Part shown: positions 49,301 to 58,547 of the stretch, piece after piece | Position numbering within the stretch: position 1 is the first letter of the stretch | How the letters are laid out: every line of letters starts with the position of its first letter | Assembly: GCA_016721725.1 (NCBI GenBank) | Contig: JADKHN010000001.1 | Coordinates: forward strand, 62,001-126,000 | Direction: 5' to 3' | Origin: Chitinophagaceae bacterium | GTDB taxonomy: Bacteria; Bacteroidota; Bacteroidia; Chitinophagales; Chitinophagaceae | Length of the DNA stretch: 64,000 bases | The notes under the pieces: generated by a model | Database searches by the model: none | What the model was told of the DNA's origin: nothing | What the model saw: only the letters and a program-made list of their open reading frames with translations | Position numbers and translations under genes: made by a program

Positions 49301-49744
49301 CTAATTGACCCCGGTATGACCAAAACCACCGCTACTTCTGTCCGTATCCACTAACTGATGTACCAGGATCAATTCAGCCTGTTCCACCCTGGCAATGACC
49401 ATCTGTGCGATGCGGTCACCATGCCCGATCTTTCGGCATTCATTACTCAGATTGATCAGGATCACCTTGATCTCCCCGCGATAATCACTGTCGATCGTTC
49501 CAGGTGAATTGAGCAAAGTGATCCCTTCCTTAATGGCTAGTCCGCTCCGCGGCCTGATCTGCGCTTCAAATCCGACCGGCAATTCGATGAACAGGCCGGT
49601 TGGCACGAGGGTTCTTTCCAAAGGCTGCAGGACAATTTCCTGTTCCAGGTTGGCCCGCAGGTCCATACCAGCCGACCCGCCGGTTGCATAGGCAGGGAGC
49701 GGGTTATCCGAACGGTTGATGATATTGACCGGGAGGGAAGACAT
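49301..49744 (-). CDS. dut: dUTP diphosphatase
   Basis: Hydrolyses dUTP to dUMP and diphosphate, keeping uracil out of DNA and supplying dTMP synthesis. All five motifs of the trimeric family are there: GSAGMDLRA, PRSGLAIKEG, LLNSPGTIDSDYRGEI, IGHGDRIAQMVI and the C-terminal RSSGGFGHTG. The ATG at 49744 gives 147 residues, the usual size, and a perfect promoter box ends 5 bases upstream; the frame to 49810 overlaps this box. Confidence 0.95.
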   Translation of the reverse strand: MSSLPVNIINRSDNPLPAYATGGSAGMDLRANLEQEIVLQPLERTLVPTGLFIELPVGFEAQIRPRSGLAIKEGITLLNSPGTIDSDYRGEIKVILINLSNECRKIGHGDRIAQMVIARVEQAELILVHQLVDTDRSSGGFGHTGVN

Positions 49745-49749
49745 GGTGG

Positions 49750-49757
49750 CAAAGGTA
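49750..49757 (-). promoter_or_regulatory. -7 box (TACCTTTG) 5 bases before dut
   Basis: An exact TAnnTTTG match on the minus strand, inside the short gap between the T9SS type B gene and dut, suggesting that dut has its own leaderless transcript. Confidence 0.5.
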
Positions 49758-49806
49758 ATAATCAACAAAGTAAATGGAACAGGAAAGATATTTTTAACAA
49801 AATCCG

Positions 49807-51906
49807 TCATCGGATGAGCATGACCGTACCATTCAGGAATTTCCTTTCGTTTTTAAGGTTCACATAATGCAGTATCCACACATAGGTACCATTGGGCATC
49901 CTGGCCTTTTTATGGGTGCCGTCCCATTTTTCAGATACGTCTTTAGTGATGAACATGGGTTGGCCCCATTTATCGAATACCTCAAAGAAAAAGTTCTTTA
50001 AGGTGGTGCCGTTCAAGAGCCCGAACTGGTCATTCTTACCATCTCCGTTAGGTGTGAAAGCGGAAGGGATGAAAATACTGCAATCGCCCCATCCAACGGA
50101 AAGGGTATCGGAGGCAATACAGCCGTTCCTGGTCACTTTAACGTGGTATGTCCCGATATCCCTGACTTGAATCGACGGTGCGGTTTCTCCGGTGCTCCAT
50201 AGGTAGGAATCGCCAAAGGCCTGAGCGGCATCCAGCGTGACCGATTGGAACTTACAAAGGGAGGTATCCGGACCGATATTGACCACCGGTGGAGGTAACA
50301 GAGCGATATTGACAGAATCCCTGATCGAACAACCGTTTTGCTCAATCTGCAGCCAATAGGTACCTGCGCCGGAGGAGGTGATGCGATTCGTCAGGGAATC
50401 ATTGTTCCACAAATAATTGGCGCCATTCACTTCATCGATCCCCAGGACCAGTTTCAGGATCGCGCAACTGGCCGTATCGGGGCCGAGGAATTGGGTATTA
50501 TCCGTGATCCAGACCGACCTGCTGATGGTATCATTCAGGCCCGAACAATCCACTTTATATACGATCAGTTTGACCGTATAGAATCCGGAGTTGACATAAA
50601 AATTCACCGGGGACAGGCTTTGCGAGGTATTTCCGTCGCCAAAAAACCATTTCACGGAATCGATGCCGCTTAACCGGTTGATGGTAAACCGGACATTATG
50701 ATCGGAACAATTTCCATTTCGGGAAAAATCATAGGGATTGGATGTGGTATCAAAATAGCTTTGCACAAATGTGGGCAAGCCGAATTGCACAGGTTCAGCC
50801 GCCAGGGAGCCCATGTAGATCTTATTGTAACGGAAATTACAGCCCGGGCCGGATATATCGGGATTTTCAATCACCGAAACCGAGGTATCTTTCCACATGG
50901 CCATATATATCTTCTGATCGGGCCCGGTTTGCAGGGCGCCCCCATACCAGTTATTGTTCGTATGGATGAGTTGTTTAGAAGCCAGGATGGTGGCCGGATT
51001 ATGGGAAGAGATATCAAATTGATAGACCACGGCTGCTTCCGTGGAGGAATTATTCGCTGACACATACAATAACCGTCCGCTGGGAGAAAATTCAGCGCCA
51101 TAGATACCGGTAAAGGCTGGCACGTGCGGTACCGCATTGGGTTTGAAGGTGATGGGGTTTGAAAGGATCCCGGTATTCTTGTCAAAATCCATCAATTCAA
51201 CCTGGTCGTTCTGAAAAGAATGTATGGCTGCCAGTTTATCGCCTTTGGCTGAGAATTTCAATGTACCGATCGCATTATTCTCAAATCCCGAAATAAACAA
51301 ACCGGTATGACTGATGACCGGGGTGGTATTCAAACCGGAAGCCGTGAGCAGATAAGCATGGTATTCATCAGAGTTCCAGGCCCGGATGAGGATCCAAACA
51401 TCCCGGTTATTACAATGCCTGACGGCCGCGATCTTTTCAAATATCCTGTCCTCGATCATGATATTCATACCGATGACCTCACCCAGCCCCCCATCTCCCT
51501 TCATATTCACTACATTGTACTGGAAGAACTGCTCATCCTGCAATGCAGCTCCCGTGGTAAATACATAAAACAAGCTGTCATTACCGGGCAAAGGAACGAT
51601 CACGGTATTATTGGTACTGCTGAGATCACCCCGTAAAGCGCCACCGTTCTTCATCAACAAATGCCGTTTGTTCATGATCACCTGGCCATTGGTATAAAAG
51701 AGCAGTTTCCCGTTATTATCCGACATCACAGCGGTGCCTTCAAAAGAGCCGGCCTTGCCATTATTCAGGGGAACGGGAGGTGTGAAATTGAAATCGAGGC
51801 CGGCCTTGTTGCCAAAGTACCAGATATTCGCCTGCTTTTGAGAGAAAGCGGTATTTATTGAAAAGGTCAGGATGATATATAATGTCCAGTATTTCAAAAA
51901 AGTCAA
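49807..51906 (-). CDS. Secreted protein with propeller, PKD domain and T9SS type B tail
   Basis: A 699-residue surface or secreted protein. Signal peptide from a TTG start (TFLKYWTLYIILTFSINTAFSQ), an N-terminal WD40/PQQ-like propeller (KQANIWYFGNKAGLDFN, a typical opening of these gliding-associated proteins), a PKD domain (about residues 398-470, WFFGDGNTSQSLSPVNFYVNSGFYTVKLIV), a Cys-containing Ig-like region and the type B sorting domain (FIPSAFTPNGDGKNDQF to NGTVMLIR, residues about 610-699), which routes cargo through the T9SS. The start overlaps the ispF stop (TTGA). No ATG is available before the conserved part, so TTG is likely real. Confidence 0.88.
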   Translation of the reverse strand: MTFLKYWTLYIILTFSINTAFSQKQANIWYFGNKAGLDFNFTPPVPLNNGKAGSFEGTAVMSDNNGKLLFYTNGQVIMNKRHLLMKNGGALRGDLSSTNNTVIVPLPGNDSLFYVFTTGAALQDEQFFQYNVVNMKGDGGLGEVIGMNIMIEDRIFEKIAAVRHCNNRDVWILIRAWNSDEYHAYLLTASGLNTTPVISHTGLFISGFENNAIGTLKFSAKGDKLAAIHSFQNDQVELMDFDKNTGILSNPITFKPNAVPHVPAFTGIYGAEFSPSGRLLYVSANNSSTEAAVVYQFDISSHNPATILASKQLIHTNNNWYGGALQTGPDQKIYMAMWKDTSVSVIENPDISGPGCNFRYNKIYMGSLAAEPVQFGLPTFVQSYFDTTSNPYDFSRNGNCSDHNVRFTINRLSGIDSVKWFFGDGNTSQSLSPVNFYVNSGFYTVKLIVYKVDCSGLNDTISRSVWITDNTQFLGPDTASCAILKLVLGIDEVNGANYLWNNDSLTNRITSSGAGTYWLQIEQNGCSIRDSVNIALLPPPVVNIGPDTSLCKFQSVTLDAAQAFGDSYLWSTGETAPSIQVRDIGTYHVKVTRNGCIASDTLSVGWGDCSIFIPSAFTPNGDGKNDQFGLLNGTTLKNFFFEVFDKWGQPMFITKDVSEKWDGTHKKARMPNGTYVWILHYVNLKNERKFLNGTVMLIR

Positions 51907-52391
51907 GGGAGATTGATTTTACCTAATAATACGGTAGCATAGGCCACCAGGCCCTCTTCCCGGCCAACAAATCCCAATTCCTCTGTGGTGGTTGCCTTAA
52001 TGGATACCGAGTCCGTGGAGATTTTAAGTATAGATGAGATGACTGATTGCATAGCAGGAACAAAAGGTTTGATCTTGGGAGACTGCAAACAAAGTGTGCT
52101 GTCGATATTGACGACCTGGTAACCCTTGCTCCAGATGAGTGCCGCTGTTTTTTCCAGCAATATCTTACTATCGATATTCTTATAAGCTTGATCGGTATCC
52201 GGAAAATGGAAACCGATATCGCCCAGTGCCAGGGCGCCGAGCAAGGCATCACAGATCGCATGCAGCAGAACGTCGGCATCGCTGTGTCCAAGGGCCCCCT
52301 TTGTATGGGGAACGAGAACTCCGCCGATCCACAATTCCCTTCCACTCACCATTTGATGAAAATCCACTCCTGATCCGATACGATAAGACAT
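51903..52391 (-). CDS. ispF: 2-C-methyl-D-erythritol 2,4-cyclodiphosphate synthase
   Basis: Closes the cyclic diphosphate in the MEP route to isoprenoids. Zinc and substrate sites GSGVDFHQ and LGHSDADVLLHAICDALLGALALGDIGFHFPDTD are complete, as is the ending SIKATTTEELGFVGREEGLVAYA. The second Met (52391, MSYRIGSG) fits the family start; Met 52397 adds two residues. The protein is 162 residues, as expected. It heads a minus-strand run including the T9SS type B gene, whose TTG start overlaps its stop. Confidence 0.95.
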   Translation of the reverse strand: MSYRIGSGVDFHQMVSGRELWIGGVLVPHTKGALGHSDADVLLHAICDALLGALALGDIGFHFPDTDQAYKNIDSKILLEKTAALIWSKGYQVVNIDSTLCLQSPKIKPFVPAMQSVISSILKISTDSVSIKATTTEELGFVGREEGLVAYATVLLGKINLP

Positions 52392-52444
52392 TAACACTTA
52401 GATTAGTTTGTAAATATCCGATTTTTAGCCGGTTCTGAAAACAA

Positions 52445-52474
52445 AAAAGCGTCCCGTAAATGCGGGACGCTTTT
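52445..52474 (-). terminator. Terminator of porV
   Basis: AAAAGCGTCCCG / CGGGACGCTTTT perfect stem with a 6-base loop and an A run on the plus side, giving U's on the porV transcript. Confidence 0.9.
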
Positions 52475-52494
52475 GACATGAAAAAGTTTCACTA

Positions 52495-53652
52495 CTATTT
52501 TTTTCCATCCATATTAAATACCAAACCAAAACGCCATGTATTTGATAATGGATTACGGCTAACACCACTGCCTGAAGGGAACAGATAAGCGAAGTTGATT
52601 CCGAACATGCTGTACCTTAAGCCAGCACCTACGGTGAAATACTTCCTGTTTCCTTTGTTTGGATTCTCGTAGAAATAACCTGCCCTGAATGCGAACTGGT
52701 TGTTGTACCAGTATTCTGCACCCACTGCAAGGCTGATCTCCTGCATTTCTTCGTTGAATTTGCCCGGAGCATCTCCGAATGACTTCATCCAGCTGCTAAC
52801 TACGCTACGGCCACGATATTTAACCAGGGCCAGGGAGTCAGTTGAACTAACACCGGTGATTGAAGGCGGTGTGGGAACCAGTAATTTATTGACATCCAGA
52901 CCGAAAGTGATCTTGTTGCTTTCGTTGAACACTTTGGTATAAGCGATACCAAGGCCCAGGTTAGCCGGGATATAATCTTTTTGAGTTGCATCGCTGGAGT
53001 AAGAAATCTTAGATCCCAGGTTGCTCAGGGTCAAACCCCAGTTCAGACCAGATCCGCTTTCTTTGATCCCATGATGATAAACGTGCAGGTCACCCGCAAC
53101 AGATGAACCGGCTTTGTAAGTCTGGCCATTATAAGTACCATTGGCCAGGTTTGAGTGGATATAACGTAATGCGATACCCAGAGACAGTTTCTTGGTCAAT
53201 TTCCTTGAATAACCCAGATCAAAGGAGAATTCCCTTGGCTTATAGGTGTTCAGGTTATTGCCCAATCCGTCGGTGAACTGGATATTACCCAGGCTGAAAT
53301 ACCTGAATGAGGCAGAGATCGCCTGTGTTTCATCTAATTTATAGTATCCGGCCAAAGACATCATGTAAACATCGTTTACAGACAGATCCCTTAACCAGGG
53401 TACATAGTTAACTCCGATACCCACCTTGCTGGTAGCAAATGGGGTCCTGGCTATATTCGCGAAATTTGCATTGGCATCAGGAGTAGTTGCAATTCCTACA
53501 TCACCCATTCCACCACTACGGGCGTCTGGAGTTACACGTAAAAACGGAACAGCGGATGTTACAACGTTAATTTTAGACTGGGCATTAGATACAGTGATTG
53601 CTCCTCCCAGTAACATAACTAAGGCAGTTAGTTTCAAAGTTACTTTTTTCAT
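52495..53652 (-). CDS. porV: T9SS outer-membrane protein PorV
   Basis: A 385-residue outer-membrane beta-barrel of the FadL-like fold that shuttles T9SS cargo from the translocon to the attachment complex. Signal peptide MKKVTLKLTALVMLLGGAITVSNAQ, then the family's conserved VVTSAVPFLRVTPDARSGGMGDVGIA and FANIARTPFATSKVGIGVNYVPWLRDL, and the barrel end FGINFAYLFPSGSG..NPLSNTWRFGLVFN. It is required for type A cargo in characterised species, so it should serve genes A-D. Monocistronic with its own terminator; gldJ diverges from it. Confidence 0.93.
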   Translation of the reverse strand: MKKVTLKLTALVMLLGGAITVSNAQSKINVVTSAVPFLRVTPDARSGGMGDVGIATTPDANANFANIARTPFATSKVGIGVNYVPWLRDLSVNDVYMMSLAGYYKLDETQAISASFRYFSLGNIQFTDGLGNNLNTYKPREFSFDLGYSRKLTKKLSLGIALRYIHSNLANGTYNGQTYKAGSSVAGDLHVYHHGIKESGSGLNWGLTLSNLGSKISYSSDATQKDYIPANLGLGIAYTKVFNESNKITFGLDVNKLLVPTPPSITGVSSTDSLALVKYRGRSVVSSWMKSFGDAPGKFNEEMQEISLAVGAEYWYNNQFAFRAGYFYENPNKGNRKYFTVGAGLRYSMFGINFAYLFPSGSGVSRNPLSNTWRFGLVFNMDGKK

Positions 53653-54797
53653 GCGATTTGATTTGTCTTGGTTAGGTAGACTTACCTCTATAAGCGTTAA
53701 GTTTAATGGTTGTATTTAGTTGTAAAATTAATCGTTTTCCTGAAATGAACAACTAAATTATAAAATCTTGTTAAAAAAAACTAAAAAATCTTATTCTTTT
53801 CAAAGATAATACTTTTCCATCACCTGTCAATACCCATTTTAGGGTAGTTTTTCCAGTTGGAAACCGCTGGAGCGGAAACTGCCTGAGCAGCCGGCTTTTT
53901 TGAAGAATTACCTGCAAAAAAACGGGGTTTTGAACTGATTATTGCCCCTGACGGCAAATTCTGCTATTCCAAGTGATCGATTCAATGAACAAATCAAAGG
54001 CTTCTTTATTTTTCCCTTTCCTACAAAAAGGATCTATGCTCGCGGCCTTTTTACACAAGGGTAATCGTTAGTGCCTTGCAATTGCAACATTAATAAGTAT
54101 GACGGTATTAACCAAAAAAAATTTCCCCTTTCACAAAAAAACAACGCGATCCTATTTTTCTTTTCCGATCAGTCCCTGAATTTTTCGCAAGCATTCACTA
54201 ACACAACCAGTTCCGGCATGCCTGTCATTCACGTAAACCCTTTACCCATGTTGACTCTCATGCAACAGCAGTAAAATAGGAATAAGCGGGACAATGCAAG
54301 CTTCAAAAAAGTTGCATCCGCAAAAAAGGTTTTTTTGCACCTGTCCGGGAAACCGGTTGCATCATCGGAATTTCAGGTCGTTCCTGTTTCCCGTTCACCG
54401 ATCAAGACCTTTGGACAAACTGCAAAACAGGCTCCTTGTTTCTGTTCCCTGAAAGGTCAACCTTGATATCATGACATCATGGAAGTCACTGGTGTTGATT
54501 TCACCAATCTTTAACATTCGCCTAAAACCGGATCAAAGAACGGGAATCAGCCACCTCCCGGGAAGAAAAGAAACCGGGAAAAATAAGGTAAACAGGCCCT
54601 GGCGAAACCGTTCCGACCGCTTTCCTGCCGCACTTTGGGTGGCTATGAACCCCATTTCCAAAAGGCGAGCCAGCCAGCAATTTTCAAAAAAAAAGGGGCC
54701 GGTATCCCCATGTCAGTTAAAGTATTTATATTCGCAGCCAGTGTAACCTCAATAACAATAATTTAGAAAACCCTTCGTTAAACAATTCGATAAACGA
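53653..54797. other. 1.1-kb spacer between porV and gldJ, no gene recognised
   Basis: Two open frames of 67 and 91 codons (54071-54274, 54471-54746) have no protein-like composition. A near-consensus box TATATTCG (54726-54733) may drive gldJ. Small RNA or a long leader cannot be excluded. Confidence 0.5.
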
Positions 54798-56378
54798 ATG
54801 CACATGCAAAATCTATTTTCTGGTAAAAATTGTTTCATTTTATTGGCTGCCGCTCTCTCCCTAAGCGCTTGTAAAAACGGCGGTTTGTTTAGTAAGAAGA
54901 AAAGCAAGTCATCGGCTACCGGCTGGAATTACGATGACAAGAACATGGGGAATTTCCATGTTTCCAAGGTTAAATATCCCAAAGCCGGACCCGGTCTCGT
55001 TTTCGTTCAGGGTGGTTCGTTCGTCATGGGCGCCAAGGATGAGGATGTGATGGGCGACTGGAACAATGTTCCCCGCAGGGTGACTGTTCCTTCCTTCTTT
55101 ATTGACGAGACGGAAGTGGCCAATGTTCACTACCGGGAGTACCTGTATTGGCTGGAGAACACCTTTTCCAATGATACCGCTATCCTCAACAAAGCCCTTC
55201 CCGATACGCTGGTATGGCGTGAGGAACTGGCCTATAATGAGCCTTATGTTGAATACTATTTCAGGTACCCTTCCTATAATTATTATCCCGTTGTTGGTGT
55301 AACCTGGCAGCAGGCGCATGATTTTTGCATCTGGAGGACCGACCGTGTGAATGAACTTAACCTGAAAGATAAAGGCTACCTGAAAAAAGATGCTATCAAA
55401 CGTGAAATGAAAGGCGCAGGTGCTGATGGTTCCTTTAACACGGAGACTTACCTGATGGCTCCTGACATGATCCAAAACAGGAACAAGCCTAAGAAATCCA
55501 CCCTGAAGGATGTCAATGGCAAACCCAGGGGTAATGTTCGCATGGAAGATGGTATCCTGAATATGGGTTATCGCCTTCCAACCGAAGCGGAATGGGAATA
55601 TGCCGCATATGGCATGCTTTCTCAAAACCCTTCTCCCCGTAAAAAAGAAGCCAAAAGCGGTGAGGAGCTTTTTTCTAACCAACAGATCTATTCCTGGAGC
55701 AATAACCCCAACGGTCTTCGCGATAACCGCCGTGGCAGCTGGCAGGGTAAATTCCTCGCCAACTTTAAACGCGGCAGTGGGGATAACATGGGTGTTGCCG
55801 GAGGTTTGAACGACCGCGCCGCCATTCCCGGAAACATCAAATCTTTCTACCCCAATGCCTTTGGTTTGTATAATATGAGTGGAAACGTGAGCGAGTGGGT
55901 TGCCGACGTATACCGGCCGATGACCCCTACCGACGGTCAGGATTTCAACTATTTCCGCGGTAACAAGTTCCAGAAATATTTCAAGAACCCGGCCGGTGAA
56001 TATGAAAGGGACAGCATGGGCCGTCTGAAAAAAGTGGACATCTCCGATGATGAAGTTAAGAACCGCAGTAACTATCAGAAGAATAACGTGATCAATTACC
56101 TGGATGGCGATAGCGCCAGCGGCGTTTACTATGGCTACGGAATCACTTCCCTGATCAGCGACAAATCCCGCGTGATCAAAGGCGGAAGCTGGAATGACAG
56201 GCCTTACTGGCTGTCTCCCGGAACCCGTCGTTTCATGGAAGAAGACCAGGGTGCAAGCACAGTTGGTTTCCGGTGCGCTCAAACCTATCTCGGACCTCCG
56301 GAAGGACCCGGTTTCAAAGAAGGAAACAATTTTGCCAAACGCAAACAGAATTCGCGCAAAGGCAAGAAGAAAAAATAA
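54798..56378 (+). CDS. gldJ: Gliding motility lipoprotein GldJ
   Basis: A 526-residue lipoprotein (MHMQNLFSGKNCFILLAAALSLSAC) with a formylglycine-generating-enzyme-like domain: GPGLVFVQGGSFVMG, DWNNVPRRVTVPSFFIDETEVANVHYREYLYWL, YRLPTEAEWEYAAYG, NVSEWVADVYRP and RVIKGGSWNDRPYWLSPGTRRF...VGFRC. DWNN plus the TGWNYDD start match GldJ rather than GldK. In Flavobacterium GldJ is needed for gliding and stabilises other Gld proteins of the T9SS motor complex. Met 54804 is a possible alternative start. The catalytic Cys pair of true formylglycine enzymes is not complete. An excellent terminator follows. Confidence 0.88.
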   Translation: MHMQNLFSGKNCFILLAAALSLSACKNGGLFSKKKSKSSATGWNYDDKNMGNFHVSKVKYPKAGPGLVFVQGGSFVMGAKDEDVMGDWNNVPRRVTVPSFFIDETEVANVHYREYLYWLENTFSNDTAILNKALPDTLVWREELAYNEPYVEYYFRYPSYNYYPVVGVTWQQAHDFCIWRTDRVNELNLKDKGYLKKDAIKREMKGAGADGSFNTETYLMAPDMIQNRNKPKKSTLKDVNGKPRGNVRMEDGILNMGYRLPTEAEWEYAAYGMLSQNPSPRKKEAKSGEELFSNQQIYSWSNNPNGLRDNRRGSWQGKFLANFKRGSGDNMGVAGGLNDRAAIPGNIKSFYPNAFGLYNMSGNVSEWVADVYRPMTPTDGQDFNYFRGNKFQKYFKNPAGEYERDSMGRLKKVDISDDEVKNRSNYQKNNVINYLDGDSASGVYYGYGITSLISDKSRVIKGGSWNDRPYWLSPGTRRFMEEDQGASTVGFRCAQTYLGPPEGPGFKEGNNFAKRKQNSRKGKKKK

Positions 56379-56393
56379 AGGCTTCCCGATAAT

Positions 56394-56423
56394 AAAAACC
56401 TCCGGACCCCCGGAGGTTTTTTT
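56394..56423 (+). terminator. Terminator of gldJ
   Basis: AAAAACCTCCGG / CCGGAGGTTTTT perfect stem, 4-base loop, seven T's. Confidence 0.93.
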
Positions 56424-56437
56424 ATGCCGGTATCCCC

Positions 56438-56445
56438 TAATTTTG
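56438..56445 (+). promoter_or_regulatory. -7 box (TAATTTTG) 4 bases before murF
   Basis: An exact TAnnTTTG match between the gldJ terminator and ATG 56450, leaving room for almost no leader. Confidence 0.55.
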
Positions 56446-56449
56446 AACC

Positions 56450-57727
56450 ATGCGCATCGAAGACCTGTATCAACTATACCTGGAACACCCGGCTGTTCAG
56501 ATCGATACCCGTAAATTAATCGCCGGGGACCTTTTCTTTGCCCTAAAAGGGCCGCATTTCAACGGTAACGGATTTGCCCTCCAGGCATTGGATAACGGCG
56601 CCGCATATGCGATAGTAGATGAGTTTGAAGGCCCCCCGCATGACCGTATCATCAAAGTTCCTGATGTGCTCCTCACCTTACAGGAACTGGCCCTGCACCA
56701 CCGCCTGCAATTCAACATACCGGTCATTGCCATAACCGGCAGCAACGGAAAGACCACCACCAAAGAATTGGCTCATGAGGTATTGTCCCGACAATTTAAA
56801 ACCTATACCACACAGGGTAACCTGAACAACCATATCGGGGTTCCCCTGACCCTGTTAAAGATCAAACCGGACGCCCAGGTGGCGCTCATCGAAATGGGAG
56901 CCAACCACCAGCTGGAGATCCGCGGCTATTGCCGGTATGCCCTTCCCACACACGGTCTCATCACCAATTGCGGGAAAGCCCACCTGGAAGGATTTGGCGG
57001 CGTTGAGGGCATAAGGAAAGGAAAGGGCGAACTATTCGACCACCTCCGGGAAAACAACGGCACGGCCTTCATCATGGGCGACTATACTTATTTAAAAGAA
57101 ATGAGCGCCGGAATACCCCATATCATAACCTATGGTACAAAGGACGCGGATTATACCGGCAAGGTGAAGGACAGTAAGCTGTTCCTGGAAGTGGATATGC
57201 TGACCGGAACAAATATCGGAACCATCAAAACAAACCTGGTCGGCGAATACAACCTGCCGAACGTCTTGTCTGCGGTCGCCCTGGGAAAATACTTTCAAGT
57301 GCCCGATGAACTGATCAAAGCGGCCATTGAAGGCTTTTCGCCAACGAACAGCCGTTCCCAACTGATCACCCGGGGTAGCAACCAGTTCATCCTGGATGCC
57401 TATAATGCCAACCCCACCAGTATGAAGGCTGCCATTGAGAATTTCTCCCGCATGGAAGGAAAGGATAAGATCCTGATGCTGGGTGGTATGATGGAACTGG
57501 GAACAGAGAGCATTTCAGAACACCAGGCCCTGGTTGACCTGATCAAAACCCATCCCTGGAAACAAGTGGTGCTGGTAGGCGGCGATTTTAGCCAGGTGGA
57601 TCACCCTTATATCTATTTCCGTAATTCGGATGATGCCTCGGCCTGGTTCAGGCAACAGCAGTTCGGGAATAGCCATTTTCTCATCAAAGGAAGCAGGAGC
57701 ATGCAGATGGAAAAGGTGCTGGAATAA
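56450..57727 (+). CDS. murF: UDP-N-acetylmuramoyl-tripeptide--D-Ala-D-Ala ligase
   Basis: Adds D-Ala-D-Ala to UDP-MurNAc-tripeptide with ATP, the last cytoplasmic step of the peptidoglycan precursor. N-domain with IDTRKLIAGDLFFALKG; central ATPase domain with VIAITGSNGKTTTKEL, GNLNNHIGVPLTLL and ALIEMGANHQLEI; C-domain with LDAYNANPTSMKAAI. Its 425 residues are normal for Bacteroidota. It is not in a dcw cluster here; its promoter lies between its start and the gldJ terminator, so it is a single unit. The 3' side runs into repeat DNA. Confidence 0.95.
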   Translation: MRIEDLYQLYLEHPAVQIDTRKLIAGDLFFALKGPHFNGNGFALQALDNGAAYAIVDEFEGPPHDRIIKVPDVLLTLQELALHHRLQFNIPVIAITGSNGKTTTKELAHEVLSRQFKTYTTQGNLNNHIGVPLTLLKIKPDAQVALIEMGANHQLEIRGYCRYALPTHGLITNCGKAHLEGFGGVEGIRKGKGELFDHLRENNGTAFIMGDYTYLKEMSAGIPHIITYGTKDADYTGKVKDSKLFLEVDMLTGTNIGTIKTNLVGEYNLPNVLSAVALGKYFQVPDELIKAAIEGFSPTNSRSQLITRGSNQFILDAYNANPTSMKAAIENFSRMEGKDKILMLGGMMELGTESISEHQALVDLIKTHPWKQVVLVGGDFSQVDHPYIYFRNSDDASAWFRQQQFGNSHFLIKGSRSMQMEKVLE

Positions 57728-57798
57728 TGGTGAGGCAAATCAAGTCCCCTGATCGGAATTTGCTGGTGCAAAAAATGCATTGCTTAAGTAATAAGTAC

Positions 57799-58050
57799 TT
57801 CCTTCGTTAAAGACGTAAAAAACTACTTCAATAATGACATAAAAAAAAACCTCCTTCGCTAAAGTCGTAAAAATCTTAATTCAATATTGACATAAAAAAA
57901 ACCCTCCTTCGCTAAAGAGGTAAAAAACTACTTCAATAATGACATAAAAAAACCCTCCTTCGCTAAAGCTATAAGGAACTACCTCAATAATTATTTAAAA
58001 ACCCTCCTTCGCTAAAGCTATAAGGAACTACCTCAATAATTATTTAAAAA
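57799..58050 (+). repeat. Left array of about five 49-53-bp repeats
   Basis: Units follow CTCCTTCGCTAAAG(N)CGTAAAAAACTACTTC..AATAATGACATAAAAAAACC with drift; the last two are identical to each other (TATAAGGAACTACC variant). The array ends directly at a palindrome whose left half is the unit's first 14 bases. No spacers. Confidence 0.85.
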
Positions 58051-58076
58051 CCCTCCTTCGCTAAAGCTACGGAGGG
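58051..58076 (+). repeat. Palindromic motif, copy 1
   Basis: CCCTCC, TTCGCTAAAGCTAC, GGAGGG: an imperfect hairpin with GCT/AGC inner pairing. Same sequence as 58884-58909. Confidence 0.85.
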
Positions 58077-58083
58077 TAAAACA

Positions 58084-58100
58084 GAGACTAAGGGATTCGA
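58084..58100 (-). other. Fragment of a tRNA-Ser 3' end
   Basis: Seventeen bases (GAGACTAAGGGATTCGA) identical to 58917-58933 inside the intact tRNA-Ser. Together with the palindrome before it, 58051-58100 matches 58884-58933 at 48 of 50 positions. Confidence 0.8.
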
Positions 58101-58104
58101 CCTG

Positions 58105-58130
58105 TCCTCCGTAGCTTTAGCGAAGGAGGA
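58105..58130 (-). repeat. Palindromic motif, copy 2, inverted
   Basis: The reverse complement of copy 1 apart from the outer base (TCCTCC and GGAGGA ends). It stands 4 bases past the GIY-YIG stop codon. Confidence 0.85.
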
Positions 58131-58134
58131 ATCC

Positions 58135-58374
58135 TTATACCAGGTGTTTATTCCGAAATGCCATGCCGGAGCCGGTTTTCAAATACCTTTCAAATTCAAA
58201 AGCTCTCTTTTTATCCTTGAATCCACAGAAAAATATCAGTTTCAACGGTCTTTTATCTCTTGTTGAATCGACATATCCTTTTTCATGTCTTTGTAATCTC
58301 TCCCCCAAGTTATTTGTACAACCGGTATAAAATGTCAAATCCCGGCAAAGAAGGATGTATACAAATTGTTCCAT
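58135..58374 (-). CDS. Small GIY-YIG nuclease-domain protein
   Basis: A 79-residue single-domain protein of the GIY-YIG superfamily: FVYILLCRDLTFYTGCTNNLGERLQRHEKGYVDST holds the Tyr-(Ile/Leu)-Leu and Thr-Gly-Cys elements in the GIY-YIG positions and the catalytic Arg, and AFEFERYLKTGSG holds the Glu. Such small YhbQ/URI-like proteins are common in Bacteroidota, often in many copies and next to repeats; their role is not established, and intron homing endonucleases and UvrC share the domain. It lies downstream of tRNA-Ser on the same strand, enclosed by repeat arrays and palindromes. The C-terminal residues are slightly short for the family. Confidence 0.85.
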   Translation of the reverse strand: MEQFVYILLCRDLTFYTGCTNNLGERLQRHEKGYVDSTRDKRPLKLIFFCGFKDKKRAFEFERYLKTGSGMAFRNKHLV

Positions 58375-58547
58375 CCTTTAAATTATGGAACTGCCATATG
58401 ATTCTGAGAGGAAAAAAAACGTTAAATCCCGTGAAAAAACCGATAAGGAAATGAATGGGTATAGTGCAAGAAAAGCGCAAAGGTTTTTAATGTTAATAAA
58501 TACTTCTTAACGTGACAAGTACCTTCTTCGATATAGTTAGAACAATA

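Noticed and set aside
54471..54746. 91-codon frame upstream of gldJ
   Set aside because: Basic, low-information sequence without recognisable family or start context.
54909..56282. 457-codon open frame opposite gldJ
   Set aside because: It is antisense to a clear FGE-domain lipoprotein and shows no family features.
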